64,000 nucleotides of DNA, taken from Phycisphaerae bacterium (GTDB lineage Bacteria > Planctomycetota > Phycisphaerae > UBA1845 > Fen-1342). The DNA is taken from the NCBI GenBank assembly GCA_022072445.1, contig JAJVHV010000003.1, positions 197,204 to 261,203 of the forward strand, read 5' to 3'. A program made the position numbers and the translations under genes. Under the pieces are notes generated by a model. The model was given only the letters and a program-made list of their open reading frames with translations, was not told the DNA's origin and did no database searches. Shown here piece after piece: positions 1 to 7,842 of the stretch (position 1 is its first letter; every line of letters begins with the position of its first letter).

Positions 1-51
1 ATGTCCGCCTACCGGCCGCGGTGCTGGCGGCGGGACGGTTTGCCGGGCCGG

Positions 52-1245
52 CTAGGTCGATCGCGGCCGGAGGTCGAGGCGTGTGCGCGCCGGCCAACCC
101 GAAAGTAGCAGCTCGGTCCGGCCTTCGAGCACGTCGATCAGCCGCCGGCCGATCAGCTCGCCGCGCCAGCCGACGAGCAGCGCGGGTGTGCCGGCGTCGC
201 CGTTCTCGCGCGACTCGATCAGCTCGCGGATTCGGCTCGGTCCACCGACCAGGTCGTGGCTGACGCCGGCCTCGTCGCAGATGCAGCGTGCGACAGCGGA
301 GAGCAGTTCGACGACGGCCTTGCTGATCGGAGTGGGCTCGTGATGCTCGATGGGCTGCGGCCACTCCGACTTCGGGCGTTCGAGGGCGGTGCGGACGGCG
401 TCGAGCACGTCGCGGGCGATGCGGGCGTTGCGGCCCTGCGGAAAGCCGCGCAGGATGTGCAGGTCTTCCGGCACGCTGGGCTGGCGGCGGGCGATTTCGA
501 CGGCGATGTCGTCGCGCATGATGGCCCGCGCCGGGCGGTCATGATGCCGCGCCCAGCCGTCGCGCCATTCCAGCAGCGACTCGAGCACCGCCAGCGCCGG
601 CCGGTCCAGCTTCTTGGCGCCCTTGATCTTGTAGCAGCGGGTCTGCGCCGGCGGGCGGTAGATCGAGGGATCTTCGAAGCGGGCGAACTCCTCGCGGGCC
701 CACGCCAGACGGCCGCACTTCTCCAGCCGTGTCCGCAGCCGCGCATACGCCGCCGGCAGGTGCGCCACGTCTTCCACCGCGTAGCGCAGTTGCTCGTCGG
801 TCAGCGGGCGGCGGAGCCAGTCGGTCAACGTCTCGCCCTTGCGGATGCGGCGGCCCAGCACTTCCCCGATCAGGCGCACCAGGTTCAGCGGATAGTGAAA
901 ACCCGCCAGCCCAGCCGCGATCTGCACGTCGAACACGTTTCGCGGCGGGCGGCCGGTCTTGGCCAGGCAGACTTCGAAGTCCTCCTTGCCGGCGTGCACG
1001 ACCGACGTGACGCGCTCCGAGACCACCAGGTCCCAGAACGGCGACAGGTCGATGTCGGCCGTCGGGTCGATGATCGAGACGCGCCCCTGGTCGGCCACCT
1101 GCACCAGGCACAGGATGGCGTGATAGGTCTCGTCGCGGATGAACTCGGTGTCGAACGCGAACAGTCCCTCGTCTGCCCATTCGCGGCAGCGCGCTTCGAG
1201 CGTGATCTGGTCGTTGACGAATTCGTGACGCGTGATGACTGGCAT
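52..1245 (-). CDS. rnd: Ribonuclease D (3'-5' exoribonuclease)
   Basis: Predicted RNase D, which trims the 3' ends of tRNA precursors and other structured RNAs in the cytoplasm. The N-terminal DEDD exonuclease domain shows FDTEF (Exo I, D and E), VVHAGKEDFEV and FDVQIA (Exo II) and YAVEDV (Exo III, Y and D). An HRDC-type helical domain follows with ESLLEWRD and LHILRGFP. About 397 residues, close to the usual 370-390. The chosen start (MPVITRHEF) lies just before the first conserved strand. In-frame upstream ATG and other starts exist, and none has a good ribosome binding site. It stands alone, divergent from the operon that starts at 1439. Confidence 0.93.
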   Translation of the reverse strand: MPVITRHEFVNDQITLEARCREWADEGLFAFDTEFIRDETYHAILCLVQVADQGRVSIIDPTADIDLSPFWDLVVSERVTSVVHAGKEDFEVCLAKTGRPPRNVFDVQIAAGLAGFHYPLNLVRLIGEVLGRRIRKGETLTDWLRRPLTDEQLRYAVEDVAHLPAAYARLRTRLEKCGRLAWAREEFARFEDPSIYRPPAQTRCYKIKGAKKLDRPALAVLESLLEWRDGWARHHDRPARAIMRDDIAVEIARRQPSVPEDLHILRGFPQGRNARIARDVLDAVRTALERPKSEWPQPIEHHEPTPISKAVVELLSAVARCICDEAGVSHDLVGGPSRIRELIESRENGDAGTPALLVGWRGELIGRRLIDVLEGRTELLLSGWPARTRLDLRPRST

Positions 1246-1438
1246 GCGGCGGACCATCGCAACGGACGCCGGTGGGTACACCGGCCGGCGCCCTCAGTGT
1301 ATCCGAACCGGGCCGGGAGCGGGCCTCCGCGCGGTGTCCGCAGCCCGGATTTCACGCGTTGACTTTCCCCGGCATTCCGCCGATAGAAGCCGCTGATCGG
1401 TGGCGGAAGCGGCGGTCGGTCGGCCGGCGAAGGCCGCG

Positions 1439-1852
1439 ATGGTGGAGTGCGGCGTGACGATCTCTCCCGAGCAGCGCGAGCGGCTGGCAGCGGCGATCCA
1501 CTCGCACGAATTCCTGCACCGCATCCTGCGTGAGATCGAGAGTGCCCTGCGCGTCGTGTTTCACAGCGATGAGCAGATGAACTGGAAACTCGCGCGGCAG
1601 GCCGCCGAGCAGATTCTGATCGCCGAGATCGTGTGCCGCTATCGCGGCGACTTCGACGGCATCTACCATGCCGTGCGGCGGATGGAGAATGAAGGCCGCC
1701 CGTGGGCCGCCGCCATCCGCGAGCTGGCCGCCGGGATTCACTCCTACTTCACCACGCCGCTGGGGATTATCATGCGGCGAGACCTGTTCGGCGATCAGGC
1801 GGTGTTTCTGTCGCCGGAAGCACTGGACTGGTACCGCAAAGCGGCGGAGTAA
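1439..1852 (+). CDS. Conserved-looking hypothetical protein, mostly helical
   Basis: About 137 residues, not recognised. It has no signal peptide or membrane segment and looks largely alpha-helical, with aromatic and His residues (HSHEFLHRIL, YRGDFDGIYHAVRRMENEGR). I chose the ATG at 1439, preceded by AAGG about 5 nt upstream; a GTG at 1400 would add 13 residues with no clear binding site. A possible promoter, TTGACT at 1359-1364 with GATAGA 17 nt further on, lies upstream. It is the first gene of a run with the YhaM-like nuclease, 13 nt downstream, which suggests a link to RNA processing, but that is only context. Confidence 0.7.
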   Translation: MVECGVTISPEQRERLAAAIHSHEFLHRILREIESALRVVFHSDEQMNWKLARQAAEQILIAEIVCRYRGDFDGIYHAVRRMENEGRPWAAAIRELAAGIHSYFTTPLGIIMRRDLFGDQAVFLSPEALDWYRKAAE

Positions 1853-1865
1853 GGGAGTGGGCAAC

Positions 1866-2906
1866 GTGGCAGCGGGACCAACCGCGGAGCGCGGTGCGCG
1901 GCGTTCGATCTCGTCGCTTCAGGCCGGCGAGCGGGTCGACGACGAGATTTTCCTGATCGCGCAGAAGGACCTGCGGACGACCAATACCGGGTCGCTCTAC
2001 ATTCACGCCGTGCTGGCCGACAAAACCGGCCAGCTCGTGGCGCGGATGTGGAACGCGTCGCAGGAGATTTTCGACTCGATGCCGGAGGGCGGCTTCCTGC
2101 ACCTCCGCGGCCGGGTCGAGAACTACAAGGGGAACCGGCAGTTCGTAATCGACGGCGTGCGCGGGGTGGAGGGGGAGCGCGTCGATCTGTCGGAGTTCAT
2201 GCCGCACACGCAGCGCGACGTCGAGCAGATGTGGGAGCGCGCCAAGGAGATCCTGCGCACGATCCGCAACCCGGACCTGCTCGCCCTGGTGGCCCGCTTC
2301 GTGAACGATCCGCAGTTCGTCGCCGGCTTCAAGAAAGCGCCCGCCGCGGTGCAATTGCATCACGCCTTTGTCGGCGGGCTGCTCGAGCACACGTTGAATC
2401 TGCTCGAGCTGGCGGCGCTGGTGATTCCGCGCTATCCGGCCGTCAGCCTCGACCTGGTGCTGGCCGGCCTGCTGCTGCACGACTGCGGAAAAATCCGCGA
2501 GCTGATGTACGAGTCGAACTTCGGCTACACCAACGAGGGGCAACTGCTGGGCCACATCGTCCAGGGCGTCACCTGGATGCACGACAAGTGCGGCGAGATC
2601 GAGGCGGCGACGGGGCGGCCATTTCCGGCCGAGATCGAGACGGCCCTCAAGCACATCATCGTCAGCCATCACGGCAAGTACGAGTTCGGCAGCCCGCGCC
2701 TGCCCGCCACGCTCGAAGCCGTCGCCGTGCATTACCTCGACAACCTCGACGCCAAGCTGAACCAGTATCAGCGCGAGATCGAGAAAGACAACGACCCGGC
2801 CAGCGACTGGACCAACTACGTCCCGACGCTGGAAACCAAGGTCTTCAAGCCGGACGTGATGGGAATCCGCGGCCGCGCCGCCGGCGACCCTCCCGTCCCC
2901 GGCTGA
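1866..2906 (+). CDS. YhaM-like 3'-5' exoribonuclease (OB-fold plus HD domain)
   Basis: Predicted 346-residue phosphohydrolase/nuclease. The first ~100 residues form an OB-fold nucleic-acid binding domain (DEIFLIAQKDLRT, LHLRGRVENYKGNRQFVIDG). The rest is an HD domain with metal-ligand motifs GLLEHT, LLLHDCGKI, IIVSHHGKYEFGSP and AVHYLDNLDAK. This order matches the Firmicutes YhaM/CBF1 family, metal-dependent 3'-5' exonucleases that act on RNA and single-stranded DNA. Start chosen as GTG 1866 because AAGGGA at 1851-1856 sits 9 nt before it; an in-frame GTG at 1857 is too close to that site. The reading frame stays open upstream into the previous gene, so only the binding site decides the start. 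Confidence 0.88.
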   Translation: MAAGPTAERGARRSISSLQAGERVDDEIFLIAQKDLRTTNTGSLYIHAVLADKTGQLVARMWNASQEIFDSMPEGGFLHLRGRVENYKGNRQFVIDGVRGVEGERVDLSEFMPHTQRDVEQMWERAKEILRTIRNPDLLALVARFVNDPQFVAGFKKAPAAVQLHHAFVGGLLEHTLNLLELAALVIPRYPAVSLDLVLAGLLLHDCGKIRELMYESNFGYTNEGQLLGHIVQGVTWMHDKCGEIEAATGRPFPAEIETALKHIIVSHHGKYEFGSPRLPATLEAVAVHYLDNLDAKLNQYQREIEKDNDPASDWTNYVPTLETKVFKPDVMGIRGRAAGDPPVPG

Positions 2907-2941
2907 GAACGCCATTCGCGTCAGCAGAGGAGTTTCAGACC

Positions 2942-3286
2942 ATGACCCGCTACGTGTTGCTCGCGCTCGTCGGCCTCTTGCTGTGCGGCTGCACGAAGTT
3001 CACGCGCGAGCGCTTCGACTGGATCGAAACACGCGTCGACGATCGCGACAACGTGCAGCGCACGCTCGGCGACCCGGTCTTCCGCATGGACGACCAGTGG
3101 TATTACGAAGACCTCGACCGCCACATCGCCGCCCGCGTCTTCTTCGATCCGCAGGGTGTCGTCAGCGGCAAGCAGTGGATGGACGCCAACACCGGCGAAT
3201 GGCACGGCGACAACCCGGAACTCGCGCCCGCTGAGGCCGGTGAGAAACGCGAAGACAAGACCAAGACGCGCACCGTCGAGCCGTGA
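2942..3286 (+). CDS. Small lipoprotein, BamE/SmpA-like
   Basis: 114-residue predicted lipoprotein. The signal peptide ends in a lipobox-like LLCGC (residues about 14-18). The mature part (NVQRTLGDPVFRMDDQWYYED, followed by RVFFDPQGVVSGKQW) has the pattern of BamE/SmpA-type small outer-membrane lipoproteins: a helix, then G-x-P and short beta strands with paired Trp/Tyr. A GGAG-type site lies about 10 nt upstream of the ATG. The tail is charged and low-complexity. It overlaps the glycosyltransferase start by 4 nt (GTGA), so the two are translationally coupled. The family assignment is tentative, the lipoprotein call is firmer. Confidence 0.75.
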   Translation: MTRYVLLALVGLLLCGCTKFTRERFDWIETRVDDRDNVQRTLGDPVFRMDDQWYYEDLDRHIAARVFFDPQGVVSGKQWMDANTGEWHGDNPELAPAEAGEKREDKTKTRTVEP

Positions 3287-4452
3287 ACGCCGCGGTCTTC
3301 CTGGAACACACGTTCCTTCGCGATCGCGACGGCCGCGTCTATTCGCAGCAGGGGCTGGACGCCAGCTTCTGGCAGCGCTACCTGGAGGTCTTCGCGCCGC
3401 TGAGCGTCGTCTCGCGCGTCCGCGACGTCGACGAGCTGCCCGCCGGCGTCGTCCGGACCGACGCGCCGGGCGTGACCTTCGCCGCGCTACCGCCCTACGT
3501 CGGCCCGCGGGCCTTCGCCCGCCAGATCGCCGCGCTGCGGCAGATCGCCTCGCAAGCGGTCGATGACGCCGACGCCGTCATCCTGCGCGTCCCCGGCCCG
3601 ATCGCCACGCTCGGCTGGTCGCGCCTCCGCCGGACGCGCCGCCCGTTCGCCGTCGAAGTCGTGGGCGACCCGTGGGAGAGCCTCGCGCCCGGCGGCGTGC
3701 GCTCGCGCTTCCGCCCGTTCGCACGCTGCTGGATGTGGTGGTCGCAGCGGCGGCAGTGCGCGGCGGCGGCGGCGGCGCTGTACGTCACGCGCGAGGCGCT
3801 CCAACGCCGCTATCCGCCCGGCCGCCCGGAAAACGCCGTCGCCTGCTCCGACGTGGCTCTCAGCCCGGCCGATTTCGTGGCCCGCCCGCGGACGCGCTTC
3901 GAGCGCCGCCTCATCCTGGTCGGAACGCTCGAGGTGCTCTACAAGGGGCCGCACATCCTGGCCGAAGCGCTGGCGCGGCTTCGGCGGCTCGACCTGCATC
4001 TGACTTACGTCGGCGACGGCCGCCGCCGCGCCGACATCGAAGCCCTCGTCCGCCGCCTGGGGATCGGCCATCAGGTGATGTTCACCGGACGCATGCCGCG
4101 CGAGGGCGTGCGCGACGCGCTCGACGCTGCCGACCTGTTCGTGCTGCCGTCGCTGACCGAGGGGCTGCCGCGCGCCCTGCTCGAAGCGATGGCCCGCGGA
4201 TTGCCCTGCATCGGGTCGGCCGTCGGCGGAATCCCCGAGCTGCTCGACGAGGAATCGCTCGTGCCGCCCGGCGACCCCGCCGCACTCGCCGCGAGAATCG
4301 CCGAGCTGGTGGACGATCCGGCCCGGATGGCCCGCACCTCGCAGCGCAACCTCTCCGTTGCCGCCGAGTACCGCCCCGAAAAGCTCGGCCAGCGGCGGCT
4401 GGAGTTCTATCGCCGCGTCGCCGAGCTGTGCGCGAGTGGCGCCCGCACCTGA
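3283..4452 (+). CDS. Glycosyltransferase family 4 (GT-B fold)
   Basis: 389-residue glycosyltransferase of the GT4 type, which moves a sugar from a nucleotide donor to a cell-surface or glycolipid acceptor; the actual substrate is unknown. The C-terminal half has the family signatures LILVGTLEVLYKGPHIL, LTYVGDGRRRADIEAL and the donor-binding E-x7-E region (FVLPSLTEGLPRALLEAMA, then GGIPELLDEE). Starts at GTG 3283 in a GTGA overlap with the upstream lipoprotein gene, so it closes the 1439-4452 operon. Converges with the EVE gene 13 nt away. Confidence 0.88.
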   Translation: MNAAVFLEHTFLRDRDGRVYSQQGLDASFWQRYLEVFAPLSVVSRVRDVDELPAGVVRTDAPGVTFAALPPYVGPRAFARQIAALRQIASQAVDDADAVILRVPGPIATLGWSRLRRTRRPFAVEVVGDPWESLAPGGVRSRFRPFARCWMWWSQRRQCAAAAAALYVTREALQRRYPPGRPENAVACSDVALSPADFVARPRTRFERRLILVGTLEVLYKGPHILAEALARLRRLDLHLTYVGDGRRRADIEALVRRLGIGHQVMFTGRMPREGVRDALDAADLFVLPSLTEGLPRALLEAMARGLPCIGSAVGGIPELLDEESLVPPGDPAALAARIAELVDDPARMARTSQRNLSVAAEYRPEKLGQRRLEFYRRVAELCASGART

Positions 4453-4465
4453 CCGGCGGTCGCGC

Positions 4466-4882
4466 CTACGCCCCGCTCGGCGCCGCCATCTTCATCAGCC
4501 GGCTCCAGTGTGCCGCCGATACCGGCATCACCGAGAGCCGCCCGATCCGCACCAGGTCGAAATCCGCGAACTCGCGCGCCGCCTTGATGTCGGCCAGCGA
4601 CACGGGCCGCGCCAGCCACGCCTCGAAGCGAAGCTGCACGGCGACCGCCTTGCCATTCGGATCGGACGGGTCGGGCCGCCCGGCGGCGGCGACCGTGGCC
4701 CGCGCGACGATCGCCTTCTGCTTGCCGGTGTGATAGACCAGCACCTCGTCGCCGGCCCGCATGCCGCGCAAGTGCCCCTGCGCCGTCGGATTACGCACGC
4801 CCTCCCACGACGTCACGCCGTCGCGTTCCAGGTCGGCGGCGGAGTACTCATCCGGATCGCTCTTCACCAGCCAGCGTGCCAT
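4466..4882 (-). CDS. EVE domain protein
   Basis: 138-residue single-domain EVE protein of the PUA-like/YTH-related fold. Typical motifs are WLVKSDPDEYS at the N-terminus, GVTSWEGVRN, MRAGDEVLVYHTG and FEAWLARPVSLADIK. Related domains bind modified bases in RNA or DNA and are sometimes fused to restriction or defence proteins; the stand-alone form has no assigned substrate. It is the last gene of the minus-strand operon beginning at 6772, 17 nt after the phosphatase gene. That neighbourhood is nucleotide- and stress-related, not a restriction locus. Confidence 0.92.
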   Translation of the reverse strand: MARWLVKSDPDEYSAADLERDGVTSWEGVRNPTAQGHLRGMRAGDEVLVYHTGKQKAIVARATVAAAGRPDPSDPNGKAVAVQLRFEAWLARPVSLADIKAAREFADFDLVRIGRLSVMPVSAAHWSRLMKMAAPSGA

Positions 4883-4899
4883 GCTCCGGCCTCGAAGTG

Positions 4900-5463
4900 C
4901 TACGCAGTCCGCGACGGCGCAAAATGCATTCGCAACAGCGCCGTCGCGGCTCCGGCTGTCACGATCGCGATGAACAGATCGTCGTAGCTCTCCAGCAGCT
5001 CCACACCCGGATCGGCGCCCAGCGTCCTGAGCAGTTGCGGAACCGTATTCGAATGCCCGCAGACCGCTACGATCTGGCCGGTGTGCGCCTTGCCGATCTG
5101 CGCGGCAAGCCCCTCCGGCGCGATGTCGCTCCGCACTTCCAGCTTCCGCCGCCCCGCCAGCGGCGCCAGCGTGTCGCGCGTCCGCCGGTATTCGCTCGCG
5201 TACAGCGCGTCAAAAGGAACGGCCTCCAGCATCCACGCCAGCGTCTCGGCCCGCTGACGGCCGCGCTCCGAGAGCGCGGCGTCGCGCGTCTCGTCGGCCT
5301 TCTCCGCGTGCCGCAGCGCGACGACGATCGTCGGCCTGCCCTGCGACATCGCCGACGTCGGCCGCGTCTGCGCCGCCAAGCCCGACACCCAGGGCGCCGA
5401 CAGCGCCAGCAGCGCGCTTCGGCGGCTGAGCGCGGCGTGAGTGAGTCCGGCCGGGTCGTTCAT
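4900..5463 (-). CDS. Exported histidine phosphatase (phosphoglycerate mutase-like)
   Basis: 187-residue branch-2-like histidine phosphatase. The catalytic RHAEK motif follows a beta strand (IVVALRHAEKADE), with LSERGRQRAETLAWML, ASEYRRTRDTLAPL and the second His in VAVCGHSNTVPQLL. The N-terminus carries a Tat-like SRRSALLALSAPWVSGLAA signal, so the enzyme is probably exported. The substrate is unknown. Its start overlaps the stop of the MarR gene by 4 nt (ATGA), so expression is coupled. A phosphatase exported from an operon with a LOG-type nucleotide hydrolase may belong to nucleotide salvage, but this is inference. Confidence 0.85.
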   Translation of the reverse strand: MNDPAGLTHAALSRRSALLALSAPWVSGLAAQTRPTSAMSQGRPTIVVALRHAEKADETRDAALSERGRQRAETLAWMLEAVPFDALYASEYRRTRDTLAPLAGRRKLEVRSDIAPEGLAAQIGKAHTGQIVAVCGHSNTVPQLLRTLGADPGVELLESYDDLFIAIVTAGAATALLRMHFAPSRTA

Positions 5464-6002
5464 GTTCGCTCCTGAATGCGCGGCGTAATGTCCGACTCGC
5501 AGATCCGCCGGATCGCCACACGCAGCGTCGTCAGCCGGCCGCGACCCACCACGCGTTCGAATCTCCGTTCCAGCGCTTCATACGCCTGAATGCACGCCGC
5601 CGCCATCGCCAGCCCGTGCGCGGTCAGCCGCACGACGCGGATGCGCCGGTCGCCCGCGTCGCTCTGCACGCGGACGTAACGCAGCCGCTCGAGCTGCCGC
5701 GCCAGCTTGGTCATGGCCTGCCGGCTGACGCCCGCCCGCCGGGCCAGCTCCGCCAGCGACGTGCCCTGAAAATCGATCTGCCGCAGAAGCACCGCGTGCG
5801 ACATGTTCACGTCCGGATACCCCCGCCCGGCCAGCTCCGCCAGCACGTAGTCGCGGCAGACGTTATAGGCGTTGAACAGCATCCGCGGCACGCTGCCGGC
5901 CCGACGCGCCTGAAGATCGGCCAGATCGATCCCGCGCGACGCCGCCGATCGCGGCCTCCGCACCCGCGCCACCTTCGGCGATCGTCCGTTAGCCCGCGTC
6001 AT
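5460..6002 (-). CDS. MarR family transcriptional regulator
   Basis: 180-residue winged-helix regulator. The DNA-binding core is visible as QIDFQGTSLAELARRAGVSRQAMTKLARQLERLRYVRVQ, followed by the wing DAGDRRIRVVRLTAHG. The N-terminal ~30 residues are Arg-rich and the start is uncertain there. Members of this family dimerise and usually repress their own operon until a small ligand binds. It overlaps both neighbours by 4 nt (ATGA on each side), so it is probably an autoregulator of the LOG-MarR-phosphatase-EVE operon. The ligand cannot be inferred. Confidence 0.9.
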   Translation of the reverse strand: MTRANGRSPKVARVRRPRSAASRGIDLADLQARRAGSVPRMLFNAYNVCRDYVLAELAGRGYPDVNMSHAVLLRQIDFQGTSLAELARRAGVSRQAMTKLARQLERLRYVRVQSDAGDRRIRVVRLTAHGLAMAAACIQAYEALERRFERVVGRGRLTTLRVAIRRICESDITPRIQERT

Positions 6003-6772
6003 CGCCGGCTCTGCCGCGGACCCTGCGACCGCACGCCGTGCCGCGTCCCTTCGGCGGTCATACGGTCGGCCAGCCGCATGCGGGCCTCCTCGACCGCGTT
6101 GGGCTCGCCGGCCAGAGAACGGTCCTCGGCGAAACGGGCACAGAGATATTGGACCGACTCATCCACGTCATCGCTCAGGTAAAACAGCTCCAGGTCGTCC
6201 GGCGCGACGTGCGCGAAACGCCGCAGCATGACGTCGCGCATCCACGCGATGAGCGGCGCCCAGAACTCGCGTCCGAAGAGCACGACCGGATATCGGCGGA
6301 TTTTCTCGGTCTGAATCAGCGTCATGGACTCGAAGAATTCGTCCATCGTCCCGAAACCGCCGGGAAAGCAGACCAGCGCGACCGAGTACTTCACGAACAT
6401 GACCTTGCGGATGTAGAAGTGCTCAAACTCCAGCGCGGTCGTCTGATACTCGTTGGGCTCCTGCTCGTGCGGCAACGTGATGTTGAGCCCGACGCTCTGC
6501 ACGCCGGCGTCGGTCGCCCCCTTGTTCGCCGCCGCCATCACCCCCGGCCCGCCGCCGGTAATGATCGCGAAACCGTGCCGGCCCAGCTCGCGGGCCATGA
6601 CTTCGGCCTGCCGGTAAAGCGGCGCGTCCGGCGCGGTCCGCGCCGACCCGAAGATCGAAATCGCCGGTCCGATGTTGTGCAGCACGTCCACCGCCCCCAC
6701 AAATTCCGACATGATGCGGAAGATTCGCCAGGTTTCCTCGGCGGCGGTGCGATAGGCGAACGAGTCGGTCAT
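5999..6772 (-). CDS. LOG family protein (TIGR00730 Rossmann fold; nucleotide phosphoribohydrolase)
   Basis: 257-residue LOG/TIGR00730 protein. Known members cleave nucleoside 5'-monophosphates to base and ribose 5-phosphate (including cytokinin ribotides), and some relatives are PpnN-type nucleotide nucleosidases. Signatures: SIFGSARTAPD at the first Rossmann strand, ITGGGPGVMAAANKGA, and the hallmark PGGFGTMDEFFE. The start is set at MTDSFAYRT, since the 73 upstream codons look non-coding. First gene of a minus-strand operon with 4-nt overlaps, divergent from the rhomboid-like gene. Confidence 0.92.
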   Translation of the reverse strand: MTDSFAYRTAAEETWRIFRIMSEFVGAVDVLHNIGPAISIFGSARTAPDAPLYRQAEVMARELGRHGFAIITGGGPGVMAAANKGATDAGVQSVGLNITLPHEQEPNEYQTTALEFEHFYIRKVMFVKYSVALVCFPGGFGTMDEFFESMTLIQTEKIRRYPVVLFGREFWAPLIAWMRDVMLRRFAHVAPDDLELFYLSDDVDESVQYLCARFAEDRSLAGEPNAVEEARMRLADRMTAEGTRHGVRSQGPRQSRR

Positions 6773-6989
6773 GCCACGCTCCCTGGGCGGTCGGCGTCGC
6801 TGGTGCGTGAAGATCGTAGCGGCCCGCCGACGAATGCGAAATCGGGGCACCGCCGCCCAAAAAATGAGCGCGCCGTACCCCGGCCGATTGCTAGAATGGC
6901 ACGCGTGGGGAGGCCCGGTGTGTGCCGCCCGGGGCGGGCAAGCCGGCCAGGACCCGTACCGCCGCATCGGCGAGCTTTCTGGGACGAGC

Positions 6990-7841
6990 ATGAGCTGGCG
7001 CGAACGTGACTATCATCGGGCCGACGAGTGGCCGTCGCTGCAGTCCGGGCCGCCCGGCGGCCCGCTGACGATCGCGCTGCTCGCGGCCCAGGTCGTCGCT
7101 TTCGTCCTGCTCGCGTCGTCGCCCGGCGGCTCAGCCAGCCGCGCGCTGCGTCCGCTGCACGCCAGTCCGTCGCTGACGACGCTCCTGCTGCATCCGCTGG
7201 CGTCACGCGCCGTGGCGCCGTCCTTTTTCTGGTGCGCGCTCACCTGGTGGCTGGTCGGCTGGAGCGAACGGCGGTTCGGGGCTTGGCGCACGCTGGGCTG
7301 GTTCGCGCTCGGCTGCGCGCTGGCCGCCGGGGCCTACCTCGCCGCCGCCGGCGCCTACCCTGCCGGTGCCGCCATCGGTCTTTCAGGTCCGGCTGGCGGC
7401 CTGCTGCTGCTGCTCGCGCGCCGTGCCCGTGAGCTGCGCGGCCAGCACGAGCGCGTCGCGGGACAGCCCATTGCGGTCGAGTGGCTGGCTGGCTCGATCG
7501 CCGGCGGACTGATCCTTCTCACGCTCCTGACCGCGCGAGGTGCCGGCCTGGCGTGGGTGGCAGCCGCCATCGTGCCGACGGCGGCCGGCTGGTTTCTCGG
7601 CCCCTGGCCGCGCTTCGGGCGACCCGTTGGCCCAGCGCGCACGACCGGTCGGACGGCCAGCCGCTCGCTTCGCGCTCCGCGCCGCGCCGCCCCCGCGCCG
7701 CCCGCCCCCGAGAGCATCGACCGAATCCTGGACAAGATCCGCCAGGAGGGCGTGGCGTCGCTCTCCCCCGAAGAGCGCGAACAGCTCGAAGCCGCACGCC
7801 GCGCCATGATCGAGCGCGACGCGGCCTCGAACACGCTCTGA
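6990..7841 (+). CDS. Rhomboid-like membrane protein, probably catalytically inactive, with C-terminal DUF6576-like tail
   Basis: 283-residue membrane protein with five or six hydrophobic segments. It keeps the rhomboid GxSG motif (IGLSGPAGG), which holds the nucleophilic serine. The last membrane segment (GLAWVAAAIVPTAAGWF) has no histidine, and the loop that normally carries HxxxN has only LLHPLAS. The catalytic dyad is therefore incomplete. After a Pro/Arg-rich linker, the tail IDRILDKIRQEGVASLSPEE matches the short C-terminal domain often attached to planctomycete rhomboids. A TAGAAT at 6892-6897 could be its -10 box. It converges on the histidine kinase gene with 1 nt between the stops. 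Confidence 0.75.
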   Translation: MSWRERDYHRADEWPSLQSGPPGGPLTIALLAAQVVAFVLLASSPGGSASRALRPLHASPSLTTLLLHPLASRAVAPSFFWCALTWWLVGWSERRFGAWRTLGWFALGCALAAGAYLAAAGAYPAGAAIGLSGPAGGLLLLLARRARELRGQHERVAGQPIAVEWLAGSIAGGLILLTLLTARGAGLAWVAAAIVPTAAGWFLGPWPRFGRPVGPARTTGRTASRSLRAPRRAAPAPPAPESIDRILDKIRQEGVASLSPEEREQLEAARRAMIERDAASNTL

Positions 7842-7842
7842 G

